NCBI GenBank assembly: GCA_905233335.1
Contig: CAJOED010000173.1
Location: 1 to 6,042 of the forward strand
Source: an uncultured Synergistales bacterium
Lineage (GTDB): Bacteria; Synergistota; Synergistia; Synergistales; Aminobacteriaceae
DNA length: 6,042 nt
Direction of reading: 5' to 3'
Position 1 is the first letter of the stretch, and the number at the start of each line of letters is the position of its first letter. The notes beneath the pieces were generated by a model. It saw nothing but the letters and a program-made list of their open reading frames with translations. It had not been told where the DNA came from and made no database searches. Positions 1-5,704 of this stretch are shown here, in pieces. A program made the translations under genes and the position numbers.

Positions 1-245
1 TACATTTTGACGCGGCTGCATTGGCATTCTTTGATCCTAATTCGGTCGATTTACGGGACTCTGCACACGATGACAATGAGCCTAGACGTAATATAATCGC
101 TATGACACCGGGCAAGGTAAATATAATCTTTGTTGTCTACGTTGAGCATTTTACTCAGGACGATAAAGAACTCATACGCATTATTTCAGCGCGCAAAGCA
201 GACAAAAGGGAGGTGAAAATTTATGAGCGTAATTTATCCCGATGA
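1..245 (+). CDS. brnT: BrnT-family toxin (ribonuclease), 5'-truncated by window edge
   Basis: This is the C-terminal part (about 80 residues) of a BrnT (DUF497) type II toxin. BrnT proteins have a RelE-like fold, act as ribonucleases that inhibit translation, and are neutralised by BrnA. The reading frame is open from position 3 to the window edge, so the gene starts upstream; the TTG at 21 is only an internal codon. Visible family features are the segment 'AFFDPNSVDLRD', the central strand 'VNIIFVVYVEHF', and the hallmark 'IRIISARKADKREVKIYE', which matches the conserved RIISARxA...E...YE block from memory of the family. A typical BrnT is about 90 residues, so only some 10-20 N-terminal residues (usually an 'FxWDxxKxxxNxxKHG' stretch) are missing. 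Its 3' end overlaps the antitoxin gene by 23 nt, the usual brnT-brnA order. Its promoter lies outside the window. Confidence 0.88.
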   Translation, partial: HFDAAALAFFDPNSVDLRDSAHDDNEPRRNIIAMTPGKVNIIFVVYVEHFTQDDKELIRIISARKADKREVKIYERNLSR

Positions 246-438
246 TTATCCGAAAAATATGTTTGAGGCACTAGAGGCACTCAAGCAGTTGGAGACAATG
301 ACTGATGAGGACATCGACTATTCAGACATTCCGCCTATAAGTGATAATGTCATAGTTACTCCTATAGGTCAGAAGTTCATAGAAATGGGAAAGCGCAATC
401 TTGAGAGAATGAACGCAGAGCTGGCCGCTTCACTCTGA
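223..438 (+). CDS. brnA: BrnA-like antitoxin, short form
   Basis: This 71-residue protein is encoded directly after and overlapping brnT. Residues 26-38 ('MTDEDIDYSDIPP') match the acidic segment that BrnA/COG3514 proteins carry before their DNA-binding part. The start at 223 is well supported: a GGGAGGTG Shine-Dalgarno sequence at 208-215 sits 7 nt upstream. In known systems BrnA binds BrnT and autorepresses the operon through a C-terminal ribbon-helix-helix domain. Here the C-terminal half (about residues 41-71) is short and the usual 'LRLDxDVLxxFK' strand is not recognisable. Only 'EMGKRNLERMNAEL' faintly resembles the family's terminal helix. It may be a divergent or reduced antitoxin that neutralises the toxin but binds DNA poorly. 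Family assignment rests on the motif plus operon position. Confidence 0.75.
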   Translation: MSVIYPDDYPKNMFEALEALKQLETMTDEDIDYSDIPPISDNVIVTPIGQKFIEMGKRNLERMNAELAASL

Positions 439-444
439 TATAAT
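436..444 (+). promoter_or_regulatory. Extended -10 promoter for garR
   Basis: TGATATAAT combines a perfect TATAAT (439-444) with an upstream TG in the extended -10 position. It overlaps the last bases of brnA. No good -35 hexamer is seen at 16-18 nt spacing. Predicted transcription would begin near 451, about 25 nt before the garR ATG, giving a short leader. This would let garR be expressed independently of the toxin-antitoxin operon. Confidence 0.5.
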
Positions 445-474
445 TACGGCAAAACAACAAGTGAGGTGCACAAA

Positions 475-1371
475 ATGAAAATAGGATTTATCGGACTCGG
501 CATAATGGGCAAGCCTATGGCCAAGAACTTAATCAAAGCAGGACATGAACTCCGCGTGTATGACCGCACAAAAGCAGTCGTTGATGATGTCGTAGAGTTC
601 GGAAAGGGTAAAGCCGTCGCCGCTGTTAATGCTGTCGATGCCGCAAAGGGTGCTGAACTCGTGCTTACGATGCTCCCGAATTCCCCCCACGTTAAGAGCG
701 TCATGCTTGAGGACGACAAAGTAGCCGAACACATGGAGAAGGGCGCAACATTCATTGACATGTCATCAATAAATCCCATAGCCAGCAGGGAAATAGCAGA
801 CGCACTCGCAAAATTCGGGATAGACATGCTTGATGCTCCTGTGTCAGGAGGAGAGCCTAAAGCTATTGACGGAACATTGAGCTTCATGGTCGGCGGCAAA
901 AAAGAAGTGTTCGCGAAATTCGAGCCGGTGCTCAAGGCTATGGGTTCGAGCGTAGTACTTTGCGGCGACATCGGAGCAGGGAACGTTACGAAACTCTGCA
1001 ACCAGATAGTCGTTGCGGTGAATATTGCGGCAGTCAGTGAGGCGTTAATGCTCGGCAAAAAAGCAGGCGTTGACCCTGAAGCAATCTATCAGGCAATCAG
1101 GGGAGGTCTTGCAGGTTCTACGGTAATGGACGCAAAAGCACCCATGATTATGGATCGCAACTTCAAGCCTGGCTTCAAGATCGATCTGCACATCAAGGAT
1201 CTCACGAACGTAATGGACGCGGCAAAGAGTGTAGATAGTCCCATACCGCTTACTGTTCAGGTGTTCGAGATGATGAAGATACTTCACGGCGACGGAAAAG
1301 GACAGAACGATCACAGCGCATTAGCACTTGTTTATGAGAAGATGGCCAACACCGAAATAACCCGCGGCTAG
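475..1371 (+). CDS. garR: 2-hydroxy-3-oxopropionate (tartronate semialdehyde) reductase
   Basis: This 298-residue cytosolic enzyme of the beta-hydroxyacid dehydrogenase family is predicted to reduce tartronate semialdehyde to D-glycerate with NAD(P)H in glyoxylate/glycerate or aldarate catabolism. The N-terminal Rossmann domain (about 1-162) opens with the dinucleotide motif 'GLGIMGKPMAKNL' (7-19). The substrate loop 'DAPVSGGEPKAIDGTL' (120-135) and 'GAGNVTKLCNQ' with the presumed catalytic Lys173 and Asn176 are intact. The C-terminal helical domain contains 'GGLAGSTVMDAKAPM' and 'DRNFKPGFKIDLHIKDL', which match E. coli GarR nearly word for word as I recall it (294 aa). I chose ATG 475 over the in-frame GTG 466 because the family begins MKxGFIGLG and GAGGTG (463-468) lies 6 nt upstream; the GTG is part of that site. 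No other aldarate-pathway gene is in the window, so its substrate context is unknown. GlxR or a related hydroxyacid dehydrogenase is the main alternative. Confidence 0.93.
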   Translation: MKIGFIGLGIMGKPMAKNLIKAGHELRVYDRTKAVVDDVVEFGKGKAVAAVNAVDAAKGAELVLTMLPNSPHVKSVMLEDDKVAEHMEKGATFIDMSSINPIASREIADALAKFGIDMLDAPVSGGEPKAIDGTLSFMVGGKKEVFAKFEPVLKAMGSSVVLCGDIGAGNVTKLCNQIVVAVNIAAVSEALMLGKKAGVDPEAIYQAIRGGLAGSTVMDAKAPMIMDRNFKPGFKIDLHIKDLTNVMDAAKSVDSPIPLTVQVFEMMKILHGDGKGQNDHSALALVYEKMANTEITRG

Positions 1372-1397
1372 TTCACGAAAAATTCACAACGCATAAA

Positions 1398-1403
1398 TAT
1401 AAT
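1398..1403 (+). promoter_or_regulatory. Candidate -10 box upstream of the tolC operon
   Basis: A perfect TATAAT lies in the garR-tolC intergenic region, 2 nt before the hairpin at 1405-1431. No convincing -35 exists: TTCACG at 1372-1377 is 20 nt away, too far. If used, transcription would start inside the hairpin's left arm or loop. Its position is suitable for the tolC-PHP-macA-macB operon, but the AT-rich surroundings make a chance match possible. Confidence 0.35.
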
Positions 1404-1404
1404 G

Positions 1405-1440
1405 ACCTCGTGTAAAATCATTGCACGGGGTTTTATTTTA
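1405..1440 (+). terminator. Rho-independent terminator after garR
   Basis: An 8-bp stem, ACCTCGTG (1405-1412) paired with CACGGGGT (1424-1431) with one T-G wobble, encloses an 11-nt loop. It is followed by a T-rich run (TTTTATTTTAT). It sits 33 nt after the garR stop and 20 nt before the tolC start, so it should separate the two transcription units. Confidence 0.7.
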
Positions 1441-1460
1441 TATTCGGGAGTTTTATTTAC

Positions 1461-2744
1461 ATGCGCAAAATTTTTCTCACAATCACAATATTATTATTAC
1501 TGTTACGGACATCATACGCTCAAGAAATCTCCGGGCTGTCCCTTGAGGAATGCCTCACGCTTGCACTCATAAACCACCCTTCACTGAAACGCGCAAAAAC
1601 TTCAACACGAGATATAGCCGCACAGCTTGAAGCACTACGGGCAAACGACAGAATTACGGTGAGTGCTACTGGTTCAGTGCGTTATGAGGGGGACTATTAC
1701 GAGTTCGACGACAGAGCAGGTTCGACAACAGCGAGCATAACGGCCTCGAAATTACTTTACGACACCGGGCGCAATAATCTCCAGAAAGCCATACGCACCG
1801 AGAGCCTCAAAGGAGCACAGCAGACAGAACGCAACACACAAGTAACCGTAGCCGCAAACGCAAAACGCGCATATTATGACCTCGTGCTGAAATTCCTGAA
1901 CAGGGACGTAGAACGCGAAAAACTCGCTAACTTGGAGGAACACCTGAAAATTGCGGAAGGATTTTATGAGGTCGGGAACAGCGCATTCATTGAGGTAACG
2001 AAGGCACAAGCTGATGTTTCGGGCGCAAGAGTATCACTCCTGAAGGCAGAGAACGATATACTGATTTCGCAGGAGGCTTTGAGGGTTGCAATGGGCACGG
2101 ACATTAACGGGGCGTTCAGTATTTCGCTGTCGACAAAGTTATTGCTTCCCACTATTACGGAAGACATTGATGCACTCATAGCGCAGGCACTCAATGACCG
2201 TCCTGACTACCAGAAACTTATGCATGATGTGAGGGGCGGAGAACTGGCAATCACGAACGCGGCACGGGCAAATTCACCGACAATTAACGGCAACATAGCG
2301 AGTTCGTTTTCTGACCGGGAAGGCGGGAACTCATCGACGAATTACAGCACTGGTATAACGATAAACATTCCCATTATTGACGGCGGAGCTATGAAGGCAG
2401 GAGTCGAGTCGGCACGTGCACAGCTTGAGGGGCTGAATGCTGATGTTGAGAGCCTGACACAGCAGATTACGTACAGCGTGAGGAGTGCGGCGTTGTCGCT
2501 CATGAATGCGATTGACCGCGTAAAGAGTGCTGAACTCAGCGTGCAGTATGCGGAGGAGAACTTACAGCTTGCGCAGGGACGCTATGAGGTTGGAGTCGGG
2601 GATCCCATAGAACTTAGTGATGCAGTATCGACTCTGGCGAGTTCACGGTACACATACTATCAGGCACTATACGACGCACAAACGGCACGGGAGGCACTCG
2701 GACATTTGCCGCCGGAAATTGACGAGGTGAATATAGATGATTGA
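1461..2744 (+). CDS. tolC: TolC-family outer-membrane efflux protein
   Basis: This 427-residue outer-membrane factor would form the trimeric exit duct of a tripartite efflux pump or type I secretion system. Residues 1-20 are a signal peptide: Arg2/Lys3, a Leu/Ile core and 'TSYA' before Gln21. Two OEP repeats follow, roughly 24-210 and 235-415. The first begins with the typical 'LSLEECLTLALINHPSLKRAKT', and long amphipathic helices include 'FYEVGNSAFIEVTKAQADV' and, in the second repeat, the matching 'RYEVGVGDPIELSDAVSTL'. The pairing of these two segments is the internal duplication expected of TolC proteins. Length is normal for the family. The start has GGGAG at 1446-1450, 10 nt upstream. 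The 3' end overlaps a small ORF, and adaptor and ATPase genes lie downstream, so this is probably the dedicated partner of that pump. The symbol is generic; the exact orthologue is unknown. Confidence 0.9.
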   Translation: MRKIFLTITILLLLLRTSYAQEISGLSLEECLTLALINHPSLKRAKTSTRDIAAQLEALRANDRITVSATGSVRYEGDYYEFDDRAGSTTASITASKLLYDTGRNNLQKAIRTESLKGAQQTERNTQVTVAANAKRAYYDLVLKFLNRDVEREKLANLEEHLKIAEGFYEVGNSAFIEVTKAQADVSGARVSLLKAENDILISQEALRVAMGTDINGAFSISLSTKLLLPTITEDIDALIAQALNDRPDYQKLMHDVRGGELAITNAARANSPTINGNIASSFSDREGGNSSTNYSTGITINIPIIDGGAMKAGVESARAQLEGLNADVESLTQQITYSVRSAALSLMNAIDRVKSAELSVQYAEENLQLAQGRYEVGVGDPIELSDAVSTLASSRYTYYQALYDAQTAREALGHLPPEIDEVNIDD

Positions 2745-2817
2745 TACACATGCATACACAACGAGTTATGGCGCAATGATGTATCTTCATGAACACTGCA
2801 CACAGAACGGAGAATGA
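2737..2817 (+). CDS. Small ORF 1 (26 aa), possible leader peptide
   Basis: A 26-codon ORF begins inside the last codons of tolC (8-nt overlap) and ends at TGA 2815-2817. A GAGGTG Shine-Dalgarno sequence at 2724-2729 is 7 nt before its ATG, the same core as used by brnA and garR, so translation initiation here is credible. The peptide begins MIDTHAYTTSYG and contains Cys, Tyr and two Met in tandem; it has no recognisable domain or membrane segment. It resembles the next small ORF (both have MID then TTSY), and its 'MIDTHAYTT' echoes the PHP start 'MIDLHTHST'. It could be a translational-coupling leader peptide, or a decayed duplicate of the PHP gene start. No function can be assigned. Confidence 0.45.
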   Translation: MIDTHAYTTSYGAMMYLHEHCTQNGE

Positions 2818-2828
2818 CGAATGATTGA
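2807..2828 (+). repeat. Start-module repeat, copy 1
   Basis: This 22-nt module has the form ACGGAG, three variable bases, then GACGAATGATTGA. It contains the Shine-Dalgarno sequence and start of small ORF 2. It matches the module at 2881-2902 at 19 of 22 positions, with all three differences in the central spacer (2813-2815). Confidence 0.8.
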
Positions 2829-2898
2829 TTTTTACATGCTCAATACAACATCATACAGACACGCACAACCAGCTGTTACGACGGAGGCCGACGAATGA
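2821..2898 (+). CDS. Small ORF 2 (25 aa), coupled to the PHP gene
   Basis: A 25-codon ORF starts 3 nt after small ORF 1 stops, in the same frame, and its TGA overlaps the ATG of the PHP gene (ATGA at 2895-2898). GGAG at 2809-2812 is 8 nt upstream of its start. The peptide begins MIDFYMLNTTSY and ends in an acidic EADE tail. The N-terminus parallels small ORF 1. The ATGA overlap is the classic geometry for translational coupling, so a ribosome finishing here could reinitiate at the PHP start. No known domain is present; it may be a leader or a relic of duplication. Confidence 0.45.
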   Translation: MIDFYMLNTTSYRHAQPAVTTEADE

Positions 2899-2902
2899 TT
2901 GA
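2881..2902 (+). repeat. Start-module repeat, copy 2 (PHP gene start)
   Basis: This is the second copy of the 22-nt module, 74 nt after the first, carrying the GGAGG Shine-Dalgarno sequence (2883-2887) and the ATG (2895) of the PHP gene. A third, looser relative ends at 2744 (GACGAGGTG ... ATGATTGA from 2721), at the tolC stop and small ORF 1 start. Confidence 0.8.
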
Positions 2903-3722
2903 CTTGCACACACACAGCACAGCTTCAGACGGAACAGACACACCCGGCGAATTATCGCGAAAAGTCCGGGAAGCAGGAATAGAGATTTTTGCGCTGACTG
3001 ACCACGACACAATCACGGGAGCAATGAGCCTTACGGGTAAAAATTTCGTTCGGGGCATAGAGTTCTCATGCAGGACGGAGAACAGCAGGTGTCATATTCT
3101 CGGCATGAATTACGACCCGGAAAATGCAGAGTTTCAAGAGGCACTTCATGAGGGGGAAAGATTACGGCGCGCGAAATTCTACAGACGCATAGAGTTCTTA
3201 CGCGATACGTTCAGCATAACATTCACGCCTGAAGAGATCTCACAGCTCGAATCGATACCCGGAACAGGCAAACCGCACCTCGCGAATATGATTGTGTCGA
3301 AGGGACTCGCACACGACAAGCAGGAAGCTATTACGCGCTACATCGACAAGTGCCGCACGGGAAACAGCAGAATAGATGCCGGACAAGCCATAAGCGCAAT
3401 AATTTCTGCGGGGGGTGTTCCTGTATGGGCGCATCCTTTGGGCGGTGAAGGCGAACGGACACTCACTCCCATAGAGTTTATGAACACGCTCGACGAACTC
3501 ATGAATTACGGCCTTGAAGGGTTAGAGTGCTGGTACTCGAAATATGAGCTTGCTGTGTGTGAACGGCTTGCGGAGATTGCGCGGGTGAACGGGCTTTATG
3601 TTTCCGGGGGGAGCGACTATCACGGCACGAACAAGAATATACCTTTGGGAAAACTCAACGCCGAAAATATCACGGTGGACGACGAAAAATTTACGATACT
3701 GAAAAGGTTACGGGGGGAATGA
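2895..3722 (+). CDS. PHP-domain phosphoesterase, TrpH/YciV (RNase AM) type
   Basis: This 275-residue protein is a predicted metal-dependent phosphoesterase of the polymerase-and-histidinol-phosphatase (PHP) superfamily. The closest known type is TrpH/YciV: E. coli RNase AM is a 5'-3' exonuclease, and relatives act as 3',5'-nucleoside bisphosphate phosphatases. All expected metal ligands are visible: H5 and H7 in 'MIDLHTHST', D12, D36-H37-D38 in 'ALTDHDT', E56 in 'GIEFS', H67, H128 in 'GKPHLA', H180 in 'WAHP', and D241/H243 in 'GGSDYHG'. Residues about 75-175 form the inserted helical region seen in this family, with 'TGKPHLANMIV'. No signal peptide is present, so it is cytosolic. ATG 2895 is preceded by GGAGG 7 nt upstream and the HxH motif follows at once, so the start is firm. 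It lies between tolC and the adaptor with only 4 nt before the latter, so it is cotranscribed with the pump; a functional link is not known. Confidence 0.88.
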   Translation: MIDLHTHSTASDGTDTPGELSRKVREAGIEIFALTDHDTITGAMSLTGKNFVRGIEFSCRTENSRCHILGMNYDPENAEFQEALHEGERLRRAKFYRRIEFLRDTFSITFTPEEISQLESIPGTGKPHLANMIVSKGLAHDKQEAITRYIDKCRTGNSRIDAGQAISAIISAGGVPVWAHPLGGEGERTLTPIEFMNTLDELMNYGLEGLECWYSKYELAVCERLAEIARVNGLYVSGGSDYHGTNKNIPLGKLNAENITVDDEKFTILKRLRGE

Positions 3723-3726
3723 GACA

Positions 3727-4980
3727 ATGATAGCAGGTATAAAGAGGTTACTATTGCTTGCGGTAATAGCGGGAGCAGGTTACGGGGTGTACTATTATTT
3801 TTTCCGGGAAGAGCCGGTGCAGTACGGCCTCACGACATCACAGATAACGCGCGGTGATATTGTTTCTACGGTTACGGCGACGGGAGAACTCAACGCTATT
3901 AGTGTTGTCGAGATAGGTACGCAGGTTTCCGGGACAGTGCAGGAGATATACGTTGACTTCAATTCGCAGGTGAAAGCCGGACAGTTAATCGCACTAATTG
4001 ATCCTTCCGTCCTGAAACTTACGCTGAACGAATCAGAAGCCAGCCTCGCGGTGTATCAGGCCAGCGTGAACAGTGCACAAGCCTCACTGAATGACGCGCA
4101 AAGGCAGCTCGAACGCAACCGGGAACTCTACAACCGAAAACTCATAGCCCGTAGCACCGTAGACACCAGCGAGACAGATGTCATCATGAAGCGGGCATCA
4201 CTGCAGGAGGCAAAATCCCGTGTCATTCAGGCAAAAGCAGCAGTCGAACGCGCACGGACAAACCTCAATTACACGCGCATAACTTCACCAGTGAACGGAG
4301 TAGTAATAGACAGGCAGGTAGATGCAGGACAGACGGTGGCGGCAAGTTACCAGACTCCGACGCTGTTCAAGGTTGCGGAAGATCTTACTCGTATGCAGAT
4401 TGAGACGAAAGTTGACGAGGCAGATATAGGTACTGTAGCGGAAGGCCAGGACGTTACGTTTCGTGTTGATGCGTTCCCTGATGAGGTTTTCGCGGGGAAG
4501 GTTGTACAGGTGCGCATTGCCCCGACAACGAGTGATAGCGTCGTAACGTACACCGTAATAATTCATGTCGACAATCCCGAACTGAAGCTCAAGCCCGGAA
4601 TGACCGCGAATGTTTCTATTGAGACGGCAAAGGCAGCGAATGTTCTTCGTATTCCTGTAGCGGCATTGAGATTTACCCCGCCGGAAGATTTATTGAGCAC
4701 AATATCATTTGACCGCGATATACTCACCCAAAAGAAGACCCTCAATTCCGGAATATTATGGCCTGAACGCGACGGATTCATGATGAGGCCGGTACAGGTT
4801 ACGACGGGAATAACCGACAGCAGGTACATAGAGCTTGTGGGGGAGAAAACACAGCGTCGTCCTGTATTGCGTGAGGGGACTGAACTGGTGATTAACGCGC
4901 AGAAGGGAGCCTCAACAGGGACGACTACACGCGGAGGGCTTTTAGGCGGTATGGGCGGAGGACGGCGGGGGCCAAGATAA
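3727..4980 (+). CDS. macA: MacA-like periplasmic adaptor (HlyD/RND membrane-fusion family)
   Basis: This 417-residue adaptor should link the inner-membrane ABC transporter to the TolC-type duct. A single N-terminal membrane anchor spans about 7-26 (Leu/Ala/Gly-rich, after Lys6-Arg7, no lipobox). The split biotinyl-lipoyl domain is at about 58-95 ('VEIGTQVSGTVQEIYVDFNSQV') and 184-208 ('RITSPVNGVVIDRQVDAG'). An alpha-hairpin coiled coil lies between (about 97-182) with hairpin tip 'LIARSTVDTSET'. The beta-barrel follows (about 222-300, ending in 'LKPGMTANVSIET'), then the membrane-proximal domain with 'VLRIPVAALRF' (306-316). The last 24 residues are a Thr/Gly/Arg-rich tail, seen in several MacA-like adaptors. 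The stop overlaps the ATPase start by one base (TAATG). GGGGGG at the PHP 3' end supplies the ribosome site. The partner ATPase of the MacB type supports the MacA name; the transported substrate is unknown. Confidence 0.9.
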   Translation: MIAGIKRLLLLAVIAGAGYGVYYYFFREEPVQYGLTTSQITRGDIVSTVTATGELNAISVVEIGTQVSGTVQEIYVDFNSQVKAGQLIALIDPSVLKLTLNESEASLAVYQASVNSAQASLNDAQRQLERNRELYNRKLIARSTVDTSETDVIMKRASLQEAKSRVIQAKAAVERARTNLNYTRITSPVNGVVIDRQVDAGQTVAASYQTPTLFKVAEDLTRMQIETKVDEADIGTVAEGQDVTFRVDAFPDEVFAGKVVQVRIAPTTSDSVVTYTVIIHVDNPELKLKPGMTANVSIETAKAANVLRIPVAALRFTPPEDLLSTISFDRDILTQKKTLNSGILWPERDGFMMRPVQVTTGITDSRYIELVGEKTQRRPVLREGTELVINAQKGASTGTTTRGGLLGGMGGGRRGPR

Positions 4981-5699
4981 TGAGCATCATAGCAGTAAAA
5001 GACCTCGTGAAGATCTACAGAACAGGCGACATAGAACTACATGCGCTTGACGGAGTGAGTTTCGAGATTGAGCGCGGCGAATTTGTTTGCGTCATGGGGC
5101 CTTCAGGGTCGGGGAAGTCCACGATGATGAATATTTTGGGCTGTCTTGATGTTCCAACTTCAGGACACTATGAACTTGACGGCGTTGATGTGAAAGACCA
5201 GAACAAAGCGGAACTTGCTGACATTCGCAACAGGAAGCTGGGCTTTGTGTTTCAGGGCTTCAACCTTCTGCCCAGGGTTGACGCTGTCGAGAACGTAGAA
5301 CTCCCCTTACTGTATCGCGGTGTGAAGAGTTCGGAGAGACGCAAAGCCGCCGTGAATGCTCTTGAACGTGTCGGGCTGGGTGAGAGAATGCATCATCGTC
5401 CCTCACAGATGAGCGGAGGACAGCAGCAGAGAGTAGCAATCGCGCGGGCAATCGTGGGAAATGCACCGATAATTCTCGCCGACGAACCGACCGGGAATCT
5501 CGACACCAAAACGACCGTAGAAATCATGAATATCTTTACGGAGCTTCACAAGCAGGGCATCACGGTAATACTTGTTACGCATGAGCCGGAAATAGCTACG
5601 TGGAGCGAGAGAGTATTGCGTTTCCGGGACGGTAAGTTGATCGCTGATGAGGCCGCCCCGAAAGTTGACGAACTCGATACGGAAGCAAAACAGCAATAA
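4980..5699 (+). CDS. macB: MacB/LolD-type ABC transporter ATP-binding protein (stand-alone)
   Basis: This 239-residue ATPase would drive the pump from the cytosolic face of the inner membrane. Motifs are complete: Walker A 'GPSGSGKST' (40-48), Q-loop 'FQGFNLLP' (Q92), signature 'MSGGQQQRVAIARA' (144-157; MSGGQ rather than LSGGQ), Walker B 'IILADEP' with Glu169, D-loop 'NLD' (173-175) and switch His201 in 'LVTHEPE'. The 'SGHYELDGVDV' stretch and 'NLLPRVDAVENVELPLLYRG' are typical of the MacB/LolD/FtsE-like group. In E. coli, MacB fuses this domain to a membrane domain (about 648 aa in total). Here the protein ends after the ATPase with a charged tail, as in species with split ATPase and permease genes, but the permease that should follow is not in the window. 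Segment 5654-5677 near its 3' end is repeated in inverse orientation at the window end. Confidence 0.9.
   Translation: MSIIAVKDLVKIYRTGDIELHALDGVSFEIERGEFVCVMGPSGSGKSTMMNILGCLDVPTSGHYELDGVDVKDQNKAELADIRNRKLGFVFQGFNLLPRVDAVENVELPLLYRGVKSSERRKAAVNALERVGLGERMHHRPSQMSGGQQQRVAIARAIVGNAPIILADEPTGNLDTKTTVEIMNIFTELHKQGITVILVTHEPEIATWSERVLRFRDGKLIADEAAPKVDELDTEAKQQ
5654..5677 (+). repeat. 24-bp inverted repeat, left arm (in macB 3' end)
   Basis: This segment, coding for the macB tail around 'APKVDEL', is the exact reverse complement of 6019-6042. The match stops at 5678 (T where A would be required). On its other side it cannot be followed because the right arm reaches the window edge. The arms are 341 nt apart. 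Confidence 0.95.
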
Positions 5700-5704
5700 T
5701 TATT
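5695..5704. repeat. 10-bp perfect palindrome at the macB/DUF268 junction
   Basis: AATAATTATT is its own reverse complement and spans the macB stop codon (5697-5699) exactly where unrelated coding sequence begins. It is too short and AT-rich for a terminator and has no GC stem. It may be chance, or a mark of the junction. Confidence 0.5.

Noticed and set aside
21..23. TTG as the start of a 74-residue protein
   Set aside because: The frame is open to the window edge and BrnT similarity implies more N-terminal sequence, so the TTG is internal.
444..1058. 204-codon open frame on the minus strand opposite garR
   Set aside because: It is a Ser/Thr/Ala/Pro-rich translation lying wholly opposite a strongly conserved gene, with no recognisable motif; it is an antisense shadow caused by codon usage.
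2598..2610. Similarity between GGGGATCCCATAG here and GGGGATCCTATAG near 5729
   Set aside because: Both are short matches inside coding frames for unrelated proteins (GDPI in each); probably coincidence of the same dipeptide coding.
2721..2902. CRISPR-like or satellite repeat array
   Set aside because: Only two or three imperfect copies exist, with unequal spacing (84 and 74 nt), and the conserved part is a ribosome site plus start codon.
4909..4977. Gly/Arg/Thr-rich tail of the adaptor as a novel domain
   Set aside because: Low-complexity Gly/Arg tails are common in MacA-like adaptors and no frameshift is seen; the stop overlaps the next gene's start as expected.
5403..5696. 97-codon minus-strand frame opposite macB, sharing 'EFVNFRG' with the end of the DUF268 frame
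   Set aside because: The shared peptide is explained by the 24-bp inverted repeat; the rest has no family features and lies over conserved ATPase motifs.
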